DNA from: a bacterium
GTDB lineage: Bacteria; Acidobacteriota; Polarisedimenticolia; Polarisedimenticolales; Polarisedimenticolaceae
Direction: 5' to 3'
DNA: 64,000 nucleotides
Assembly (NCBI GenBank): GCA_024226515.1
Contig: JAAELQ010000116.1
Coordinates: forward strand, 1-64,000
Below are positions 60,792-64,000 of the stretch, piece by piece; position 1 is the stretch's first letter, and each line of letters opens with the position of its first letter. The notes beneath the pieces are model-generated. The model was not told the origin of the DNA and did no database searches. It saw nothing but the letters and a program-made list of their open reading frames with translations. A program made the translations under genes and the position numbers.

Positions 60792-63700
60792 TTAGCGTTC
60801 GTGGGCCCCGGTGTCCGGCCGGGACACGCCGTCCTTGTCCCCGTCGACCACCCTGGCGTTGCCGTCCTTGTCCTGCGGAGCAAGACGCGGAGCCTCGACG
60901 TGCCCGGCGTCCGTCGCCGCGATCTCCTCGTTGAGGACCAGCTGGGGCACGAGCAGCAGGTCGTCCGACGCGCCGCTCGTGTTCCAGACCGCGATCGACA
61001 GCGAGTGCGTGCCGGTGGACAGCAACGGCAACGCCGCAGTGGTGACGTCGGTCTCCTCATAGATCGGGAACTGTGCGTTGCTCGACTCGTGCTCGGCAGC
61101 AATCGAGTTCCAGTCCAGCGCACCGGGCGGCATCGAGGCCGAGCGGAAGATCTCGATCCCGTCGATCCAGACCGCATACCCGTCGTCGTAGTCCGCCCGC
61201 AGCGTCACGCTGGTCACGGACGCGACGTCCGCCACCTCGAACTCGCTGCGCGTGAACAGCGAGATCGTTCCCGCAGGCACCTCCGTTCGAATCAGATCTT
61301 CCGCGTTCGGCGGTGGCGCGGTGTCGTAGCCGAATCCATGGAGCCCGACCGACCACGCAGCGTCGTCGAACGCCGGCGCGGTCCAGCCCATCCCGAGCCC
61401 GGGGTCGGATGCGTTCGCGAGGTAGCGCGCGGAACTGCCGACGCCGAATACCGTGCCCTCGACCAGCCGGTAGTTCCCCGACGGCCGGTCGACGTACCGC
61501 GGATCCTCCGCGTAGTTGTCGTAGGCGCCCGCGAGCTGGTTGACGTCTTCGATCTGACTCAGGCCGATCGCGCCCTCGTCGAGATACAGCGTCGTGTTGC
61601 CGAAGAGGTCGTTGCCCACGACGCGCGGATCCGCCTCGACCCCGTCGGCGACGTCGTCCGCCGACTCGGAGATGCCGGGACCGGCGTGGAACGAGATCAG
61701 ATTGTCCCAGATCTCGGCGCCGCAGCGCACGACGTTCGTCGCCGTGCCGCCGCTGCGCCAGGCGCTGCACGCGATGCCGGCCGCGCCGCCGTCGGACAGG
61801 GTGTTGCCGACGATCAGCGGGGCGGAGACGCTGTCGGCTTGTCCCAGAGGCGACGTCGATGAGGCCTCGACCACGACCGCGTCGGCCGTCGTCGAGTGCA
61901 CGACGTTCGAGCCGAGGAACGCGCGCTGCAGTGCGTCGCCGGACACGCCGTCGACATGCGCGCCCAGGACGATGCCGGCGCTACCGCCGGTCACGGTGTT
62001 CGCCACGACGTCCAGGCGCAGGTCGGCATCGACGCCGCCGCCGGGGTCGGCCTCCAGGCGCACGCCGGCGTCGGTTCCGCCGTCGAACAGGTTCTGCCGG
62101 ATCGTGCCCTCCAGCGCGCCGGCGCCGGCGACGGCGCGCAGTCCCCCCAGCCCGGACGTGGCGTCGAACACGCTGTCGCGCACGAGCAGGCGACTCAGCG
62201 GAGTCTCGGCGTGGACGACGAGGCCGTAACCCGTCGTCTCCCGCACGGAGACGCCGCTCAGCTCGAGCAGCGCACCGGACGGATCGGCGTAGATCGCGGA
62301 CGTCGCGTTCTCGAGCGTGATCCGCTCGAGCGACGCGCTCGCGCCGATCAGGCGCAGGGCGACCCCGGCTCCCTCGACGTCCCAGACGGTCTCCGCCGCG
62401 GCCGGGGATCTCTCCCACGACTCGCTCTCGGTGCCCTCGAACGACCCCAGAATCCGTGCGCCGTCGCGAGAGCTCGCGTTCATCCCGCCGATGCCGTTCA
62501 CGGTACCGCCCCGGACCCACACCTCCACGCCGCGTGGGCGATAGCGCGCGTCTCCGAGGGCCGAGTTGATCCCGGTGTAGGCGGTGGCCCAGCTCATCCC
62601 GTCGTGAGTCGCCGCCACGAGATCGGGGTCCACGTAGACCCTGGCGCCGCAGGTGATCGTCGTCGACTCCGGACGTGAGCTGCCTCCACCGTCCTTGCCC
62701 AATGGGCCCAGCACCTGGATCGGTGTCGGAGCGGCGTCGATCCGCTGCCCCGTCACGACGTAGTAGTACGTCTCGCGCGGAGCCGGAGTGTCCGTGTCGA
62801 TCGCCGACCCGAGCGCGACCTCCGTCGCCTGGCAGCGGTGGTCGTAGCCGAATCCGCCGGGTGCGATCGTTCCGCGATACACGGCGTACGAGTCGGCCTC
62901 GAGCGCCGGATCCCACGACAGCGTCGCGCTGGTGTCCGTCACGCGGAGACCCGCTACGATCAGCCCACTGCAATGGGCGTCGTCTCCGTCGGTCGCTCCG
63001 TTGCAGTCGTTGTCCCGGGCGTCGGAACACAGCTCTTGCCCGCCGGGGTAGACCGTCGAGTCCTCGTCGTCACAGTCGGCGTCGCAGACCCGGAAGCCGT
63101 CGTTATCCAGGTCTTCGCAGTCCTCGCTGCATCCCGGATCCGCGTCGTTGCAGTCGGCGGTGGCGCAGACTCCGTCCCCGTCCCCGTCGGTGCAATCCGA
63201 GGTGCAGGTGTCGTTGTCGTCGTCGCAGTCGGCCGTGACGCAGTACCCGTCGTCGTCCTGATCGGTGCAGTCCGCGACACAGAAGGGATTCGCGTCGTCG
63301 CAGTCCGCGTCGGCACACAGGCCGTCGCCGTCTCCGTCGCCACAGTCCGTCATGCACTCGGGGTCCGCGTCGTCACAGTCCGCGGGAGCGCAGAACCCGT
63401 CGTTGTCCTGATCCGTGCAGTCCGAGGTGCACGTGCTGTTGCCGTCGTCGCAGTCGGCCGTGACGCAGTACCCGTCGCTGTCCTGATCGGTGCAGTCCGC
63501 GACACAGAAGGGGTTCGAGTCGTCGCAGTCCGCGCTGGCGCACAGGCCGTCACCGTCTCCGTCGCTGCAGTCCGTGTTGCACTCGAACGCGGAATCGTCG
63601 CAGTCCGCAGGAGCGCAGAACCCGTCGCCGTCTTGATCCGTACAGTCCGAGTTGCAGAACGGATTTGCTTCGTCGCAATCGAACCCGACGCAATAGCCGT

Positions 63701-64000
63701 CTCCGTCGGCGTCCGTGCAGTCCTCGTCACAGTTCGGGTTCGTGTCGTCGCAGTCGGCGCCGGCGCACAGGCCGTCGCCGTCGCCGTCGGTGCAGTCCGT
63801 GTTGCATTCGAACTCGGAGTCGTCACAGTCCGCGGGAGCGCAGAACCCGTCACTGTCTTGATCCGTACAGTCCGAGTTGCAGAATGGGTTCGCTGCGTCG
63901 CAATCGAACCCGACGCAGTAACCGTCTCCGTCGGCGTCCGTGCAGGCCGCACCACAGTTCGGGTTCGAGTCGTCGCAGTCCGCGTCGGCGCATACGCCGT
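60792..64000 (-). CDS. Giant Asp/Cys-repeat - FN3 - beta-helix surface protein (5' end outside window)
   Basis: The frame stays open to the right edge, so the N-terminus is missing. From 64000 down to about 63038 it encodes 25-residue units, CTDxDGDGYCVxxDCDDxNPFCxxD. These are Ca-binding, thrombospondin type 3-like, with two disulfide pairs. An FN3 follows (GLRVTDTSATLSWDP), then a right-handed beta-helix region of PMP type (YVDPDLVAATHDGMSWATAYTGI). Many coils come next (about 62500-61550), then a galactose-binding-like domain (SVTLRADYDDGYAVWIDG) and a short Asp-rich end (DKDGNARVVDGDKDGVSR). It is an adhesin-like extracellular protein. There is no clear anchor. It is in one operon with the O-antigen ligase-like gene downstream. 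Confidence 0.85.
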   Translation of the reverse strand, partial: GVCADADCDDSNPNCGAACTDADGDGYCVGFDCDAANPFCNSDCTDQDSDGFCAPADCDDSEFECNTDCTDGDGDGLCAGADCDDTNPNCDEDCTDADGDGYCVGFDCDEANPFCNSDCTDQDGDGFCAPADCDDSAFECNTDCSDGDGDGLCASADCDDSNPFCVADCTDQDSDGYCVTADCDDGNSTCTSDCTDQDNDGFCAPADCDDADPECMTDCGDGDGDGLCADADCDDANPFCVADCTDQDDDGYCVTADCDDDNDTCTSDCTDGDGDGVCATADCNDADPGCSEDCEDLDNDGFRVCDADCDDEDSTVYPGGQELCSDARDNDCNGATDGDDAHCSGLIVAGLRVTDTSATLSWDPALEADSYAVYRGTIAPGGFGYDHRCQATEVALGSAIDTDTPAPRETYYYVVTGQRIDAAPTPIQVLGPLGKDGGGSSRPESTTITCGARVYVDPDLVAATHDGMSWATAYTGINSALGDARYRPRGVEVWVRGGTVNGIGGMNASSRDGARILGSFEGTESESWERSPAAAETVWDVEGAGVALRLIGASASLERITLENATSAIYADPSGALLELSGVSVRETTGYGLVVHAETPLSRLLVRDSVFDATSGLGGLRAVAGAGALEGTIRQNLFDGGTDAGVRLEADPGGGVDADLRLDVVANTVTGGSAGIVLGAHVDGVSGDALQRAFLGSNVVHSTTADAVVVEASSTSPLGQADSVSAPLIVGNTLSDGGAAGIACSAWRSGGTATNVVRCGAEIWDNLISFHAGPGISESADDVADGVEADPRVVGNDLFGNTTLYLDEGAIGLSQIEDVNQLAGAYDNYAEDPRYVDRPSGNYRLVEGTVFGVGSSARYLANASDPGLGMGWTAPAFDDAAWSVGLHGFGYDTAPPPNAEDLIRTEVPAGTISLFTRSEFEVADVASVTSVTLRADYDDGYAVWIDGIEIFRSASMPPGALDWNSIAAEHESSNAQFPIYEETDVTTAALPLLSTGTHSLSIAVWNTSGASDDLLLVPQLVLNEEIAATDAGHVEAPRLAPQDKDGNARVVDGDKDGVSRPDTGAHER
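63038..64000 (-). repeat. 25-residue Asp/Cys repeat array with 225-bp higher-order period
   Basis: Units are 75 bp. Three successive unit types (GYCVGFDCD, GFCAPADCD, GLCAxADCD) form a 225-bp block. The cagaacccgtc segment at 63616 recurs at 63841, exactly 225 bp on. The adjoining sequence is almost identical in the two blocks. The array continues beyond the window. Confidence 0.85.

Overview
The window is GC-rich, densely coded DNA from a free-living Gram-negative-type bacterium with a large signalling and secretion repertoire. It carries an ECF sigma factor overlapping a TPR-bearing Ser/Thr kinase, a second giant kinase/ATPase/TPR regulator, FG-GAP/UnbV proteins, DUF4215-type Cys-rich repeats, a Ku/LigD repair pair, and many signal-peptide proteins. 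This mix fits Acidobacteriota, Planctomycetota or Myxococcota. I lean to Acidobacteriota, but no rRNA or ribosomal marker is present to settle it. No tRNA, rRNA, insertion sequence or CRISPR array was seen.

Layout. 1-4209: 3' part of a huge secreted protein with at least 25 Cys-rich repeats. 4277-7134: ECF sigma factor/kinase pair. 7249-13568: secreted subtilase, DUF4384 protein, CHASE2 adenylate cyclase, two STAS proteins and a SEC-C protein. 13802-19872: gamma-glutamyltranspeptidase and a giant M36-type metallopeptidase. 19881-25980: DNA polymerase II, rhodanese-metallo-beta-lactamase protein, radical SAM protein and an ABC exporter. 26043-31146: SGNH-like protein, then a 1302-residue FG-GAP/UnbV/TlpA/TPR protein read through an in-frame UGA. 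31222-39234: hybrid histidine kinase, pseudo-receiver-TonB fusion, FG-GAP lipoprotein, 3-methyladenine glycosylase, a small secreted protein and a DHH phosphoesterase. 39354-41464: three paralogous bacteriocin-like leader peptides, then a MerR-TPR regulator. 41493-44993: divergent ku and ligD bracketed by a 14-bp repeat. 45025-49551: operon of a small secreted protein and two beta-helix proteins. 49709-57352: giant kinase, DUF4242 protein, TlpA-like thioredoxin, MFS transporter. 57389-58914: CsoR-type metal-efflux operon with a clear operator. 58984-64000: O-antigen-ligase-like protein and the 3' part of a second giant Asp/Cys-repeat protein.

Two systems stand out. First, the UGA at 29065-29067 lies inside a continuous conserved domain and is followed at 17 nt by a perfect 6-bp hairpin with a GGUCG loop. 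This matches the bacterial SECIS layout, so the gene probably encodes a selenoprotein. Second, three small peptides (39354-40383) share a double-glycine-like leader (ending VTGA or VNGA) and a Pro/Trp core block. They are served by two near-consensus sigma-54 promoters, each with a shared TCGTGAACC box about 120 bp upstream, and by their own hairpin terminators.

Recurrent TAnnnT -10 hexamers lie 6-8 nt before start codons of several genes, suggesting that leaderless transcripts are common. All calls come from reading the sequence; no database search was run.
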